In this document: in pieces, positions 1 through 8,744 of the stretch
How the letters are laid out: every line of letters begins with the position of its first letter
Position numbering within the stretch: the first letter of the stretch is position 1
NCBI RefSeq assembly: GCF_013343235.1
Contig: NZ_CP040094.1
Span: 132,501 to 196,500, forward strand
Length of the DNA stretch: 64,000 nt
Direction of reading: 5' to 3'
Source of the DNA: Nostoc sp. TCL240-02
Lineage (GTDB): Bacteria > Cyanobacteriota > Cyanobacteriia > Cyanobacteriales > Nostocaceae
Position numbers and translations under genes: made by a program
Notes under the pieces: generated by a model
Told to the model about the DNA's origin: nothing
The model's database searches: none
What the model saw: the letters and a program-made list of their open reading frames with translations, nothing else

Positions 1-134
1 AGCACTTTCGCCAGTGGTTGACGACTGGCTTCGAGTAAAGTAACCTGGGCATCAGGATTGGCTTTAGCACAAGCGATCGCGCCAAAAAATCCCGCAGCCC
101 CACCCCCAATAACTACGATTCGTAACGGTAGCAA
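1..134 (-). CDS. NAD(P)/FAD-dependent oxidoreductase, HI0933/YhiN type (N-terminal part only)
   Basis: Partial: only about the first 45 codons are inside the window, and the gene runs off the left edge. The visible part reads RIVVIGGGAAGFFGAI followed by a VTLLEAS segment, which is the dinucleotide-binding Rossmann fold (GxGxxG-like GGGAAG) with the acidic end of strand 2 that binds FAD ribose. The GGGAAGFFGAI form and the PLAKV that follows are typical of the HI0933/YhiN flavoprotein family, whose substrate is generally unknown. No ATG lies in frame between the upstream TAG and the fold, so a TTG at 134 is the most likely start. The family is fairly sure; the exact start is not. Confidence 0.7.
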   Translation of the reverse strand, partial: MLPLRIVVIGGGAAGFFGAIACAKANPDAQVTLLEASRQPLAKV

Positions 135-186
135 GTTATAAAATTTCTCAATAGCACGTACTTTACTAGGCTAGCTGTTATCTTCA

Positions 187-348
187 CTATTCAACTAGTT
201 CAAATTGATCTTTGGTGGAACCACAAACCGGACATACCCAATCATCTGGTATATTTTCAAAAGCTGTTCCCGGCGCTATATCGCTATCTGGATCGCCGAA
301 TTCTGGGTCATATTCATAGCCGCAAACGGTACATATATACTTTGCCAT
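187..348 (-). CDS. Rubredoxin
   Basis: A 53-residue protein beginning [19 protein letters not shown]. Two CxxC knuckles (CTVCGY near residue 6 and CPVCGS near residue 39) form the FeS4 iron site of a classical rubredoxin, and length and spacing fit the family exactly. It is a small soluble electron carrier; this form lacks the C-terminal membrane anchor of the cyanobacterial photosystem II rubredoxin RubA, so it is a free cytoplasmic rubredoxin. The ATG is preceded by a weak AAAGAA. Its partner cannot be told from context, although the neighbour is a flavoprotein gene on the same strand. Confidence 0.93.
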   Translation of the reverse strand: MAKYICTVCGYEYDPEFGDPDSDIAPGTAFENIPDDWVCPVCGSTKDQFELVE

Positions 349-508
349 GTTTCTTTACCCTAATAAATTGTTGGCATCGCTTCCCTATTAAATACTTTTG
401 GCAGTAAGTGAAAATGCTCACGCTACAATTCTTAAACGAGAGGATAAAGGCTTATCGGGTAAGGCGTGTAACCTTGGCGGAAATTTCCCAGATTATGAAA
501 GATCCAGA

Positions 509-703
509 TTACAAACGCCACCAAGTCCTTTGGGCATAACTGATAATCCCGATCGCGATCGCCCCTAGTAGCAGGAGCAAAATTATTCCACCTGGAATAA
601 AAGTGAGAATACCAAAGCCTCTCAGTACCCAGACGGCTACACTAACACCAAGAAGAATACCGAAAATCTGGATTAATCTACGATTTAAAGAAGATTGACT
701 CAC
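509..703 (-). CDS. Small two-helix membrane protein, unknown function
   Basis: 64 residues: a short basic N-terminus (SSLNRRLIQ), a hydrophobic helix at about residues 12-28, then a second strongly hydrophobic run (IPGGIILLLLLGAIAIGII) at about 36-55 and a basic aromatic tail (QRTWWRL). This predicts a protein spanning the membrane twice. I do not recognise a named family. The ATG has GAGAGGAAAA upstream, a fair ribosome binding site. It stands alone between rubredoxin and a divergent gene. Confidence 0.6.
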   Translation of the reverse strand: MSQSSLNRRLIQIFGILLGVSVAVWVLRGFGILTFIPGGIILLLLLGAIAIGIISYAQRTWWRL

Positions 704-1124
704 TTAATTTTCCTCTCAACTTAACAGAAATTACACTTGATATTGACAATCAGATATGAAGTTATGATGAAGTTACAATTTCATCAGAAATAACACGTAA
801 AAACCGAGAGATCCTATCCAGAGGTTGGGGTAAGGTGCTTGATATTAAATGGTGTTTGTGCCATTCTAGCTGTTAAGAACTTAGTTTTTCATTTATAAAT
901 ACTGTTATTATCAAGTCCACTCAAGTATTAATTGTGTTAATTGTGATCAGAGCTACAGGTTTTACAGTAAAGTAACTGAAATAATTACCAAAAACTCACC
1001 CTTTCCGGAAAGGATAGGCATTACACTGGAACTAAAATTTAATGGGTTGGATCTGAATCAAGTTTTATGGCTTGTAGTTTCAATTCTATTTAGGTGGATG
1101 AGTTGAGGAGTAACTAAAATCATT
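704..1124. other. Divergent intergenic region, no gene seen
   Basis: AT-rich spacer between the small membrane protein gene (leaving on minus) and the SRPBCC gene (leaving on plus). It should hold both promoters. No ORF with coding character and no clear hairpin. A GAGGAG lies about 15 bases before the plus-strand ATG. Confidence 0.6.
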
Positions 1125-1685
1125 ATGTCTGCGTCTCATATCTCAGACTCAATTATTGCAGGTTCAGATATGGCTTGGAGTCAAGATAAACAAAAGTTGC
1201 TGGTACAGGGTGAAATTTTGGTAGAAACGCGATCGCACAAGGCGTGTGGTGGCGCAGTGACAGCCTGGATGTATTTGCCGATGGTGCGATCGCAAGTTTG
1301 GCAGCAATTAACTGATTATCCCCGGTGGGTGCAATATTTTCCTGATATCACTAAAAGCGAGATATCACACAAAGGTGAAGTTAAGCGCCTATATCAAGCA
1401 GCACAAAAAGCCTTTTTCTTTTTCACGGCTCAAGTTGAAATTTACCTCAGCGTTGTAGAAGTGCTGGGGCAACAAATCCAATTCCGCATGGAAAAAGGGA
1501 CTTTTGAGGATTTTAACGCGAATTTAGAACTCAAAGATTGCGGTAATGGGACGCTGCTTGCTTATACTGTGCAAGCTACACCCCTGATTCCGATTCCATC
1601 AATTTTTATTCAACAAGCAATGAACTTTGAGTTACCTGCAAATATGCGTAAAATGCGACAAGTAATTTGTAAGACTCAGCAATAG
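1125..1685 (+). CDS. SRPBCC (START-like, cyclase/dehydrase) family protein
   Basis: 186 residues. After a variable N-terminus (about 1-40) comes a helix-grip START-like domain: the block VRSQVWQQLTDYPRWVQYFP (about 54-73) is the typical first strand and helix of polyketide_cyc/COQ10-type proteins, and the C-terminal helix ends in ELPANMRKMRQ. The fold binds a hydrophobic ligand (lipid, quinone, polyketide); the actual ligand is unknown. Several paralogues of this kind occur in filamentous cyanobacteria. A monocistronic unit closed by a clear terminator at 1771-1810. Confidence 0.75.
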   Translation: MSASHISDSIIAGSDMAWSQDKQKLLVQGEILVETRSHKACGGAVTAWMYLPMVRSQVWQQLTDYPRWVQYFPDITKSEISHKGEVKRLYQAAQKAFFFFTAQVEIYLSVVEVLGQQIQFRMEKGTFEDFNANLELKDCGNGTLLAYTVQATPLIPIPSIFIQQAMNFELPANMRKMRQVICKTQQ

Positions 1686-1770
1686 CAATTGTCATTGGTA
1701 AAAGCTATTTTGGAATTTTGGTTTTAGTTTTTGCAGGGGCCAAATTCGATATTTTAGCATAACTTACCGC

Positions 1771-1810
1771 AAAGACGCTTTCTTCTTTATAGGAAGCGTC
1801 TTTATATTTT
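1771..1810 (+). terminator. Rho-independent-like terminator after the SRPBCC gene
   Basis: Stem AAAGACGCTTTC (1771-1782) pairs with GGAAGCGTCTTT (1792-1803), with one G-T wobble and a 9-base loop, followed by ATATTTT. Confidence 0.7.
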
Positions 1811-1842
1811 GCTGGTCAAAAATTTCATTGCTTATATGGCAA

Positions 1843-1905
1843 GGGATTGGGGATTGGGGATTGGGGATTGGGGACTGGGGATTGGGGACTGGGGATTGGG
1901 GACTG
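1843..1905. repeat. Heptamer tandem repeat (GGGATTG/GGGACTG), nine units
   Basis: Nine consecutive 7-bp units, first four GGGATTG and then GGGACTG and GGGATTG alternating. Such short tandemly repeated repetitive sequences are common between genes in Nostoc-type genomes. The rest of the 1686-2228 spacer holds only the terminator and no gene that I can see. Confidence 0.9.
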
Positions 1906-2228
1906 GGTGAAAAGTCTTTTTGTGTCTAAGTTTCATTATCTGTTGATGTCCTAACCACCTTGGCTGTTGCTATAAATAATCAGACAGAATTAATTACACA
2001 AGTTTTTTCCTGTAACCTGTAATCTGTAACCTGTTCCCTATCTCCACCAATGAATTTAATTGTGTCCGACTACTTATCAATTTAAAAAATAATTACGACA
2101 GATGGATTAATAGAATCCAGCCAGAAAAGGCAATTCACAATTTAAAATCTAAAATCGTATTAATTTTGTTGCTTATTGGTGATCGCAAATGTAGAAGTTG
2201 GTGCAGATATAACTATGGCAGATTGTTG

Positions 2229-4202
2229 TTATACTCTGACGATAGTTAAAATAGCCTGCATTAGTAGCTCTGGCTCAATTGGTTTAGAAATATGCTGTTG
2301 GAATCCGGCTGCTAGTGCTTGTTGTCGATCGATCTCTCCTGCATAAGCAGTGAGGGCGATCGCCGGAATTTCTCCGCCGCGATCGGGCGACTGCTTTCTA
2401 ATTTGACGAATTAGTGTGTAGCCATCCATATCGGGCATCCCAATATCACTAACTAACAAATCAAATTTTGCTCGCCCCAAACTGCTCAAAGCTTCAGTAG
2501 CTGATTCGGCTTCAGTCACTTGTACCCCGTATTGTTCTAGCAAGAAGGCAATGAACTCCCGCGAATCTTTATCATCATCTACAAGCAGCGCTTGCAATCC
2601 ATTCAGATTGAAGTCTGAGCCATTATGAAACGCAGTATCATCTTGATTCAGTTTTGCCGCAGTGATCGGTGGAAACTTGACTGTAAAGGTTGCTCCTTGA
2701 CCTTCTCCAGAGCTTGCTGCCTGAACGCTTCCTCCATGCAATTCCACCAAATGACGCACGATTGCTAACCCTAACCCTAATCCGCCAAATCTTCGAGTCG
2801 TTGTCCCATCAGCTTGGCGAAAGTAGTCAAAGACATAAGGCAAAAATTCACCAGAGATTCCCATCCCAGTGTCGCTGATAGTGATTTGAGTGTATTCCGA
2901 AGGACAAGTATCACCTTCATTCTTCATCCTTTCTAACCGCACCTCCACTCGACCACCTTGTGAGGTAAATTTAATTGCGTTGGAAAGTAGGTTCCAAACA
3001 ACCTGTTGCAAGCGACCAGAATCACCTAAAACTTGTCCAACGTTCGGTTCAAATATTGTTTGAATCTGAATAGATTTAGCTTCGGCAGCAAGCCGCACGG
3101 TTTCCAGGGCAGCTTTGATAGTAAAATTCAAAGCAACTGGAACTTTATTCAAACTTAACTTGCCTTGGAGAATGCGCGACACATCAAGCAAATCTTCGAT
3201 TAGTTGCGCTTGTAGTTTAGCGTTGCGTTCGATTGTTTCGAGTGCATACTGAGTTTTGGCTGCGTTCTGCTGGCGCGTTTGCAAAATTCTTACCCATCCC
3301 AAAATCGGATTCAGGGGCGATCGCAATTCATGAGACAACACTGCCAAAAACTCATCTTTAATCCGATTGGCTTGTTGGGCTTGTTCAGTTTGTTGTTGCA
3401 AAGAAACCATCAGCCGATTCAAGTGTTCGTTCTGCTCTTGCAACAAGGCTTCTGCTTGTTTGCGTTCGGTGATATCAGACAGAATGAAAACGGCACCTGT
3501 GAGATTCCCATGTCCATCAAATACCGGGTCGATGGTTTTGGCAAACCACCGTTTTCTGGACTGAAATTCTAGAACTTGGCGTTGGTGAGTTTCTTTAGCA
3601 CGGCGAAAGCAAGCGCCATCACCAATTCCCAATTGTGCGCCCATCAACTCATGGTGAACACAACCTAAGATTTCCTGGGCGGGCTTGCAAAAAAGCTGCA
3701 TCATCGCTCGATTACAGCGGAGAATTATCCCTTCTTGGTCTACCAGACATACGCTGTCTTTGATAGAGTCAAAGGTGGTTTGCCACTCTTGTGCTGAGGA
3801 TAAAGCAGCTTCTTCCGCTCGGCGAATTCGCAGGAGCGATCGCACCGTAGCCAACAGTTCAATGGGTTCAACAGGTTGCGCCAAATAAGCATCGGCACCA
3901 CTATCTAAGCCTTCTGCTTTATCCTGGCTTAGAATAAAACTTGCAGACAGATGTAGCACCGGAATAAAAGCAGTTTCGGGATTTGCCTTAATTTGGCGAC
4001 AGACTTCAAAGCCGCTAATATCTGGTAATTTGACATCCAAAATCACTAGAGCAGGCTGATGTTCAGCAACAGCCTTTAATCCTGCTGTTCCGGTTGCCGC
4101 TTCCACGACGCTAAAGCCTGCATTTTGCAAAATCCGGTTGACAACATAACGATTGGCTTCGTTATCGTCAACATGCAGGATCGTAACCCTTGCCTCAGAC
4201 AT
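2229..4202 (-). CDS. Hybrid histidine kinase (REC-PAS-HisKA-HATPase-REC)
   Basis: About 657 residues from the start chosen here. Order: receiver domain (1-125, phosphoacceptor Asp56 in LVILDVKLPD), PAS domain (about 135-250, ending in DITERKQAE), a coiled-coil linker, HisKA with His291 in LSHELRSPLNPI, HATPase_c with N box LLSNAIKF and G boxes DTGMGISG and GLGLGLAIV, and a C-terminal receiver (LLVSDIGMPDMDGY). It is soluble, with no membrane segments. The ATG at 4202 overlaps the stop of the upstream kinase gene (ATGTCTGA), which points to translational coupling, so I prefer it to the in-frame start at 4250. Last gene of the stressosome operon; probably passes phosphate to an unlinked regulator. 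Confidence 0.9.
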   Translation of the reverse strand: MSEARVTILHVDDNEANRYVVNRILQNAGFSVVEAATGTAGLKAVAEHQPALVILDVKLPDISGFEVCRQIKANPETAFIPVLHLSASFILSQDKAEGLDSGADAYLAQPVEPIELLATVRSLLRIRRAEEAALSSAQEWQTTFDSIKDSVCLVDQEGIILRCNRAMMQLFCKPAQEILGCVHHELMGAQLGIGDGACFRRAKETHQRQVLEFQSRKRWFAKTIDPVFDGHGNLTGAVFILSDITERKQAEALLQEQNEHLNRLMVSLQQQTEQAQQANRIKDEFLAVLSHELRSPLNPILGWVRILQTRQQNAAKTQYALETIERNAKLQAQLIEDLLDVSRILQGKLSLNKVPVALNFTIKAALETVRLAAEAKSIQIQTIFEPNVGQVLGDSGRLQQVVWNLLSNAIKFTSQGGRVEVRLERMKNEGDTCPSEYTQITISDTGMGISGEFLPYVFDYFRQADGTTTRRFGGLGLGLAIVRHLVELHGGSVQAASSGEGQGATFTVKFPPITAAKLNQDDTAFHNGSDFNLNGLQALLVDDDKDSREFIAFLLEQYGVQVTEAESATEALSSLGRAKFDLLVSDIGMPDMDGYTLIRQIRKQSPDRGGEIPAIALTAYAGEIDRQQALAAGFQQHISKPIEPELLMQAILTIVRV

Positions 4203-6372
4203 GACTTTGACCGCAAGCATCGAGAACAAGTCCGGCTTTGATGAGCGCATCTTGAAGTTGGGCGTAGACGCGTAGCGGCTTGTCGTCAGACATTGCTGCC
4301 GTTTGAGAACCTGTTTCTTTGGAAAGAATGGCGATGCTTTTTTTTGCTAATTGGCTCTGCATTTCTGCATCCAGTTGTGCGGATGAGTAGATGATAACAG
4401 GAATCGACTCAGTGACAGAATTGCTCTTAAGCTGATTGAGGACATCAAAACCGCTCAACTCTGGCATCTCCAAGTCAAGTACGATCGCGGTCGGTTGCTC
4501 CCGTTGTGCCAAATTTAATCCTTCCCATCCGTTCATGGCTTCTAAAATACTCAATTGTGTATTTATTAACAACTGTTTCACCAAATACCGATAGGCGGGG
4601 TCATCGTCAATTAACAAGATTTTTTGAGGCTTGTTCTGATTAATTAGCGTATTAAGTTTATTCAACAACTGCAATCTGTCTACCGGCTTAATTAGAAAAC
4701 CGTTAGCTCCGAGCGCTAGTGCTTGCTTCTCGTTATCAATGATGGTAATAACGAGTACAGGAATGTTACAGGTCGTTTCATCTCCTTTGATTTCTCGCAA
4801 GAACGTCCAGCCGTTTTGCCCTTCTAGCATAATATCTAGCATAATTGCCGCCGGTTGAACTTGTTGTAAGACAAGCCTAGCCTGAGCTAAAGTCCGGGTG
4901 GCAATTAATTGATAAGTTGACTCCTGAAGGTGCTTTTCGTAAATAAATAGCGTTTCTGGATGATCTTCAATCGCCAGAATGGGCAGGCCAGTTGGCTCAA
5001 GTGATGCAATTGGTTGCAGTCGGCTGGGAAAATCAGTTGCATGAGGGTAGGCGATCGGAATCGATGCTGTAAAGGTGGAGCCTTGACCCAGCTTACTTGT
5101 AACTGAAATACTGCCACCGAGTAGCTCCGTTAGCTTGCGCGATAACGGTAATCCTAACCCGGTTCCCTTCACCTGCTTTTGCAGAGAAGACTCAATTTGG
5201 ACAAAATCCTCAAAAACGCGCTCCACATCGGCGGTCGCTATGCCGATGCCCGTATCGGACACGGAGAAGGTCACGGTATGACCTCTTTGCACAGCACTCA
5301 CGCGCACTTCTCCCTGTTCGGTAAATTTGAGCGCATTCGAGACAAAGTTTCTTAGAATTTGTGCAACTTTGCCCTCATCGCTATATATCTGTCCAATGCC
5401 GTCAGGTTCCTCGACAATCAGCGCCACAGAGGAGCCTTGAACCAATAATGGGCGCAGCATTCCCCGCAGCGTGGCAAACAAGTCACTGACTTCAAAGGAA
5501 CTGGGACGCACTTCAATTTTTCCAGCTTCCACCTTTGCCAAATCCAGCAAGTCGTTGACTAGTTCTGATAATCCGCTCGCCCCCTTTTGGATGAATGTTA
5601 CCTGCTTTTCTTGCTCGGCAGTCAAATCGCCATCCATCCGTGCTAGTAGCATCCGAGATAGGGACAAAATAGAGTTAAGCGGTGTGCGAAACTCATGGCT
5701 CATGTTCGAGAGAAAGCGGGTTTTGAGCTCGTTTGCCTTTTGCAGAGAGTCTGCCTTCTCATCCAGTTCCGCGTAGAGGGCAACTACACCACGATTAGTA
5801 TCTTCCAGTTCCCGGTTGAGTTGGATCAGTTCTTCCTCGCGCTTGCGTAGCTCTGCCATTGCCCGCAGTAATTCCTGGTTTTGTCGCTGGATCTCTTGAT
5901 ATGGATTTTGAGGCGATCGCTCCATCACCCTTTCTCGAATCTGCTGCAATTGCGAATCGGTGAAACTAGGTGTGCGCTTCGACAACTTTTTGCTCATCAC
6001 TACCGTTGTTCCCTCTGGCGGCAGCGATTCGATCTCAAAGAGATCCATCAGCTTGCGACTGCCCATAATGCCTAATCCCATCCCGGTATCAGAGGTGTAG
6101 CGTCCTGCCAAAACTTCTGCCAGATGAGGAATGCCCTCACCTCGATCCTGAATCCGAATCAGAAACGTCTGAGGCTCTCCTACCACACAAAATTCCACCG
6201 TTCCACCTTTAGCATACTGAAAGGCGTTGCGGGCAATTTCGGAAACTGCCGTTGCCAAGCGTGCTTGATCTTGAGCATCAAAACCCAATTGTTCGGCAAT
6301 GTCACGAGTTCGTTGTCTAGCTTGGACAACATCTTGTTCGTAGTGGATTTCCAGGGTGAAAACAATTGTCAT
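4195..6372 (-). CDS. Hybrid histidine kinase with N-terminal RsbT-like ATPase domain and two receivers
   Basis: 725 residues. Residues 1-130 form a GHKL anti-sigma/RsbT-type ATPase domain (N box SEIARNAFQYA, then DRGEGIP and TGMGLGIMGSRKLMD). A coiled coil follows (about 155-215), then HisKA with His226 in SHEFRTPLNSI, HATPase_c (N box NFVSNALKF, DTGIGIA, GTGLGLPL), and two receivers with Asp513 (IMLDIMLEGQNG) and Asp633 (IVLDLEMPELSG). There is no transmembrane segment. An RsbT-like module in front of a kinase suggests that the stressosome controls this kinase directly (inference). It overlaps the next kinase gene by 8 bp and is separated from the SpoIIE gene by an inserted unit (6411-6918). 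Confidence 0.88.
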   Translation of the reverse strand: MTIVFTLEIHYEQDVVQARQRTRDIAEQLGFDAQDQARLATAVSEIARNAFQYAKGGTVEFCVVGEPQTFLIRIQDRGEGIPHLAEVLAGRYTSDTGMGLGIMGSRKLMDLFEIESLPPEGTTVVMSKKLSKRTPSFTDSQLQQIRERVMERSPQNPYQEIQRQNQELLRAMAELRKREEELIQLNRELEDTNRGVVALYAELDEKADSLQKANELKTRFLSNMSHEFRTPLNSILSLSRMLLARMDGDLTAEQEKQVTFIQKGASGLSELVNDLLDLAKVEAGKIEVRPSSFEVSDLFATLRGMLRPLLVQGSSVALIVEEPDGIGQIYSDEGKVAQILRNFVSNALKFTEQGEVRVSAVQRGHTVTFSVSDTGIGIATADVERVFEDFVQIESSLQKQVKGTGLGLPLSRKLTELLGGSISVTSKLGQGSTFTASIPIAYPHATDFPSRLQPIASLEPTGLPILAIEDHPETLFIYEKHLQESTYQLIATRTLAQARLVLQQVQPAAIMLDIMLEGQNGWTFLREIKGDETTCNIPVLVITIIDNEKQALALGANGFLIKPVDRLQLLNKLNTLINQNKPQKILLIDDDPAYRYLVKQLLINTQLSILEAMNGWEGLNLAQREQPTAIVLDLEMPELSGFDVLNQLKSNSVTESIPVIIYSSAQLDAEMQSQLAKKSIAILSKETGSQTAAMSDDKPLRVYAQLQDALIKAGLVLDACGQSHV

Positions 6373-6410
6373 ATCAAGTCCGGTTAATCATTTATAATTA
6401 GAACCAAATT

Positions 6411-6459
6411 TAATGAGTAATGAGTAATGAGTAATGAGTAATGAGTAATGAGTAATGAG
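6411..6459. repeat. Heptamer array TAATGAG x7 (left arm of an inverted pair)
   Basis: Seven perfect TAATGAG units. Their complement CTCATTA is repeated four times at 6891-6918, on the other side of the four-helix-bundle gene, so the two arrays can pair as a long stem enclosing that gene. Confidence 0.95.
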
Positions 6460-6463
6460 TGGA

Positions 6464-6835
6464 TTATTTTTCTTTCAATTTGTTGATGGAAGTTGTTAAT
6501 ATCTTAATAATTTTTTCATTCTCTTCTATCAGATTTTGAAATTTTGATTTTGACACTAACTCCGATTTTATCATTATTTTTATCCAATAAAGGGTTTCAT
6601 TGGCTTCCTTTAAGGCTATAGAATACTTATTGATAAAGTCTTTATTTGATTGTGCATATTTAGCTTCTGAACAGTTTGCACCTATTGATGTCCCGCTTCT
6701 TAAAAATTGTTTAGACAAGATTTTGCCAGCGTCGTCAAAAGGTCTTTTATTTAGTTCAGAATAAGCTTTGATAACTCTTATTGCAAAATTTTCTGTTCTT
6801 TCTTGAATACTGATATTTGCGTTATAATTAATCAT
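6464..6835 (-). CDS. Four-helix bundle protein (23S rRNA intervening-sequence protein type)
   Basis: About 123 residues from MINYNANISIQERTENFAI. It carries the family features: FAIRVIKAYSEL in helix 1, then KILSKQFLRSGTSIGANCSEA, the very conserved turn before helix 3, and a long helix with ALKEANETLYWIKI. Members (TIGR02436) occur inside 23S rRNA intervening sequences and as free genes; related Avd proteins assist diversity-generating retroelements. The function is not settled; they are basic helical bundles. A longer frame begins at 6895, but its first 20 residues are translated from repeat-derived sequence, so the ATG at 6835 is preferred. Much richer in A+T than the kinase genes around it and flanked by inverted heptamer arrays; looks inserted. 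Confidence 0.85.
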   Translation of the reverse strand: MINYNANISIQERTENFAIRVIKAYSELNKRPFDDAGKILSKQFLRSGTSIGANCSEAKYAQSNKDFINKYSIALKEANETLYWIKIMIKSELVSKSKFQNLIEENEKIIKILTTSINKLKEK

Positions 6836-6890
6836 TGAGTAAAAAAGAATGTGATAATTCAATTTTAATTTATGAGTAATGACGTATTTA

Positions 6891-6918
6891 CTCATTACTC
6901 ATTACTCATTACTCATTA
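6891..6918. repeat. Heptamer array CTCATTA x4 (right arm of an inverted pair)
   Basis: Four perfect CTCATTA units, the reverse complement of the seven TAATGAG units at 6411-6459. A partial copy (TATGAGTAATGACG) lies just inside, at about 6871. Confidence 0.95.
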
Positions 6919-6928
6919 GCCCCCTGCC

Positions 6929-7933
6929 TTAACTGCCCATTCCTTTTGCCACTAACACCGTCACATCGTCCCGATCTCGGTTAAAGTCTCGGTATAAGAC
7001 ACCTGCAATTAGACTGGGATGTTTTTGACTCAAGCCTGGATAGTGAGCGAGCTGCCACTTATTGTCTAATCCATCAGAATGCATAATTAAAAGTCCGTTG
7101 GCATACCAGGGATAGCTAAACTCTTGAATTTTGCGGATTTCATGTCCGACTATGCCGTTGTGAGATAAAAGATGGTGGTGTTTAGTAAACAAGAAAATGT
7201 TGGCAGCGATATTGCCAATTCCAGCAAAGCGGATAGACTCTTGTTCAAAGTCGATTTCAGCAATGGCGAGTACCGCTCCTCGGGTACTTCGCAAGGCAGC
7301 ATGGGCAGCTTCGACGATCACACCAGGAGATCGATGATGTTCTTGAAAAATTCTGACGGCATTTGAAGCAGCATTGGCAGCCGCAGGCCCATGCCCTAAG
7401 CCATCGACTACTAGCAATAGGCTGTGGCAATGATCCACTTTACAAGCCCAGGCATCTCCAGAAACTTCCTCACCTCGTTTAGGCAAGCAGATCGCCCCAA
7501 TTTCTAAAGTCTTTTCCGGCGGATGGGGTGTCGAGCCTGACCAGAGGTGGGCGACCAGAACCGTCCCTTTGTTGGGAATAGAGTAAATTTCAAATAAACC
7601 AGAGAGACGACGAATTGCGCCTAGTCCATTGCCTAATGTTCCGGCTGTGGAAAAGCCATCTTGCAAACACTCATCCACATCGACCATTCCCCGTCCTTTA
7701 TCTAGCGACAAGACTTCGATACCGATGGCTGAATTGTGTTCGATCGCTCTTAGCAATAACACTCCACCCTGACCATGCTGAATTAGATTGCTTGCAACCT
7801 CTGTCACCACAATTCCAACCTTGCCCCGTTCTGTTTCCTGAAAGCCGAGGCGAGTTGCTAAAGCGATCGCTACCCGTCGCGCTTCCCCAATTTGGCTAGA
7901 TTCAGTAATTGTAATGGGGACAGATTCTCGCAT
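6929..7933 (-). CDS. SpoIIE/RsbX-type serine phosphatase with N-terminal GHKL ATPase domain
   Basis: About 334 residues. Residues 1-130 are an RsbT/RsbW-like GHKL domain (VVTEVASNLIQHGQGG, DKGRGM, GNGLGAIRRLSGLFEIYS). Residues 140-334 are a PP2C-like phosphatase domain with the metal-binding motifs SGDAWA, VVDGLGHGPAAANAA and MHSDGLDNKW, and a final RDDVTVLVAK. In stressosome systems this activity removes phosphate from RsbS/RsbR and resets the complex. The ATG at 7933 comes 2 bases after the rsbT stop, so I prefer it to the frame start at 7951. It is followed by the inserted four-helix-bundle unit and the kinase genes. Confidence 0.88.
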   Translation of the reverse strand: MRESVPITITESSQIGEARRVAIALATRLGFQETERGKVGIVVTEVASNLIQHGQGGVLLLRAIEHNSAIGIEVLSLDKGRGMVDVDECLQDGFSTAGTLGNGLGAIRRLSGLFEIYSIPNKGTVLVAHLWSGSTPHPPEKTLEIGAICLPKRGEEVSGDAWACKVDHCHSLLLVVDGLGHGPAAANAASNAVRIFQEHHRSPGVIVEAAHAALRSTRGAVLAIAEIDFEQESIRFAGIGNIAANIFLFTKHHHLLSHNGIVGHEIRKIQEFSYPWYANGLLIMHSDGLDNKWQLAHYPGLSQKHPSLIAGVLYRDFNRDRDDVTVLVAKGMGS

Positions 7934-7934
7934 T

Positions 7935-8333
7935 TTATTTCCATCGTACAATTGTTACCCGCGTTCCTTCTCCCACCGCAGACTGAATTTCAAACTCGTT
8001 GGCAAGTCGTTTGGCACCGCCCAGCCCCATACCCAACCCGCCGCCTGTGGTAAACCCATCTTTCAGCGCCAGTTCAATATCGGGAATTCCCGGCCCCCGA
8101 TCTTCAAAGGTCAGCCGCAGTCCTCGCCGCCTCCCTTCCTGAAGCGTTTCTAGCTTGACTGTGCCACCCCCCCCGTAGTCTAGGGTGTTGCGGGCTAACT
8201 CACTGGCGGCGGTGACAATTTTAGTTTGGTCTACTAAGCCAAAGCCAATTTCCACCCCCAACTGGCGCACGGCTTGTCGAACTAAGACTACATCACCAGA
8301 AGATTGAATGTTGAGCGTTTCAGTCTTCTCCAT
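7935..8333 (-). CDS. rsbT: RsbT-like serine/threonine switch kinase (GHKL anti-sigma family)
   Basis: About 132 residues, the full size for RsbT. GHKL motifs: TAASELARNTLDYGGGG (N box), FEDRGPGIPDIE (G1), and GGGLGMGLGGAKRLANEFEI (G2). RsbT phosphorylates RsbS and RsbR in the stressosome and, once released, activates an output protein. Its gene overlaps the end of rsbS (ATGGAGAAGACTGA), indicating coupled translation; an alternative ATG lies at 8351. The family assignment is strong from the motifs plus the RsbR-S-T order. Confidence 0.9.
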   Translation of the reverse strand: MEKTETLNIQSSGDVVLVRQAVRQLGVEIGFGLVDQTKIVTAASELARNTLDYGGGGTVKLETLQEGRRRGLRLTFEDRGPGIPDIELALKDGFTTGGGLGMGLGGAKRLANEFEIQSAVGEGTRVTIVRWK

Positions 8334-8727
8334 TGTTATTTGTCGTTTCATTGAGTGACGATGGCGTCCCGCCCGCTGGAAGCGATCGCAACAGTGCCAT
8401 TCCCCTTTCTACGTTTAGGGCAGTGCGAATGCCCGTCAGCGACAGCCCCAATTCCACCAGAGTAATTGCCACAGCAGGCTGCATCCCCACGACAACTGTT
8501 TGGGCATCTAAGACTCGTGACATTTTAGCAATGTTGGCTAAAACCCTACCAATGAAGGAATCAACAATGTCTAATGCCGAAATATCGATCAAGACACCCT
8601 GAGCGCGATTTTGGGCGATACGGTCGGTCAAGTCATCCTGTAGCGTCATGGCAAGGCGATCGTGCATATCTACTTGGATCGTCACCACCAAGAAATTGCC
8701 CATTTTGAGTATGGGAATGCGTTCCAT
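8320..8727 (-). CDS. rsbS: RsbS-like STAS-domain stressosome scaffold
   Basis: 135 residues, essentially a single STAS domain. GVLIDISALDIVDSFIGRV (about residues 45-63) carries the conserved serine context phosphorylated in RsbS (DISxxDxVDS), and the C-terminal half VVVGMQPAVAITLVELG fits the RsbS/RsbR fold. RsbS with RsbR proteins builds the stressosome core that sequesters RsbT. A good ribosome binding site (AGGAGAAAC) precedes the ATG at 8727, and the gene lies 17 bp after rsbR. The tail after about residue 115 (SLPAGGTPSSLNETTNNNGED) is longer than usual and probably disordered. Confidence 0.9.
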   Translation of the reverse strand: MERIPILKMGNFLVVTIQVDMHDRLAMTLQDDLTDRIAQNRAQGVLIDISALDIVDSFIGRVLANIAKMSRVLDAQTVVVGMQPAVAITLVELGLSLTGIRTALNVERGMALLRSLPAGGTPSSLNETTNNNGED

Positions 8728-8744
8728 TAGTTTCTCCTGTCCAC

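Noticed and set aside
1843..1905. Possible CRISPR array
   Set aside because: Units are contiguous 7-mers with no spacers; it is a tandem repeat. No CRISPR array was seen anywhere in the window.
6835..6895. 20 extra N-terminal codons for the four-helix-bundle protein
   Set aside because: They are translated from heptamer-repeat sequence and lie outside the family's normal start.
6411..6918. Diversity-generating retroelement (Avd-like protein present)
   Set aside because: No reverse transcriptase, template repeat or variable repeat is visible in or around the unit.
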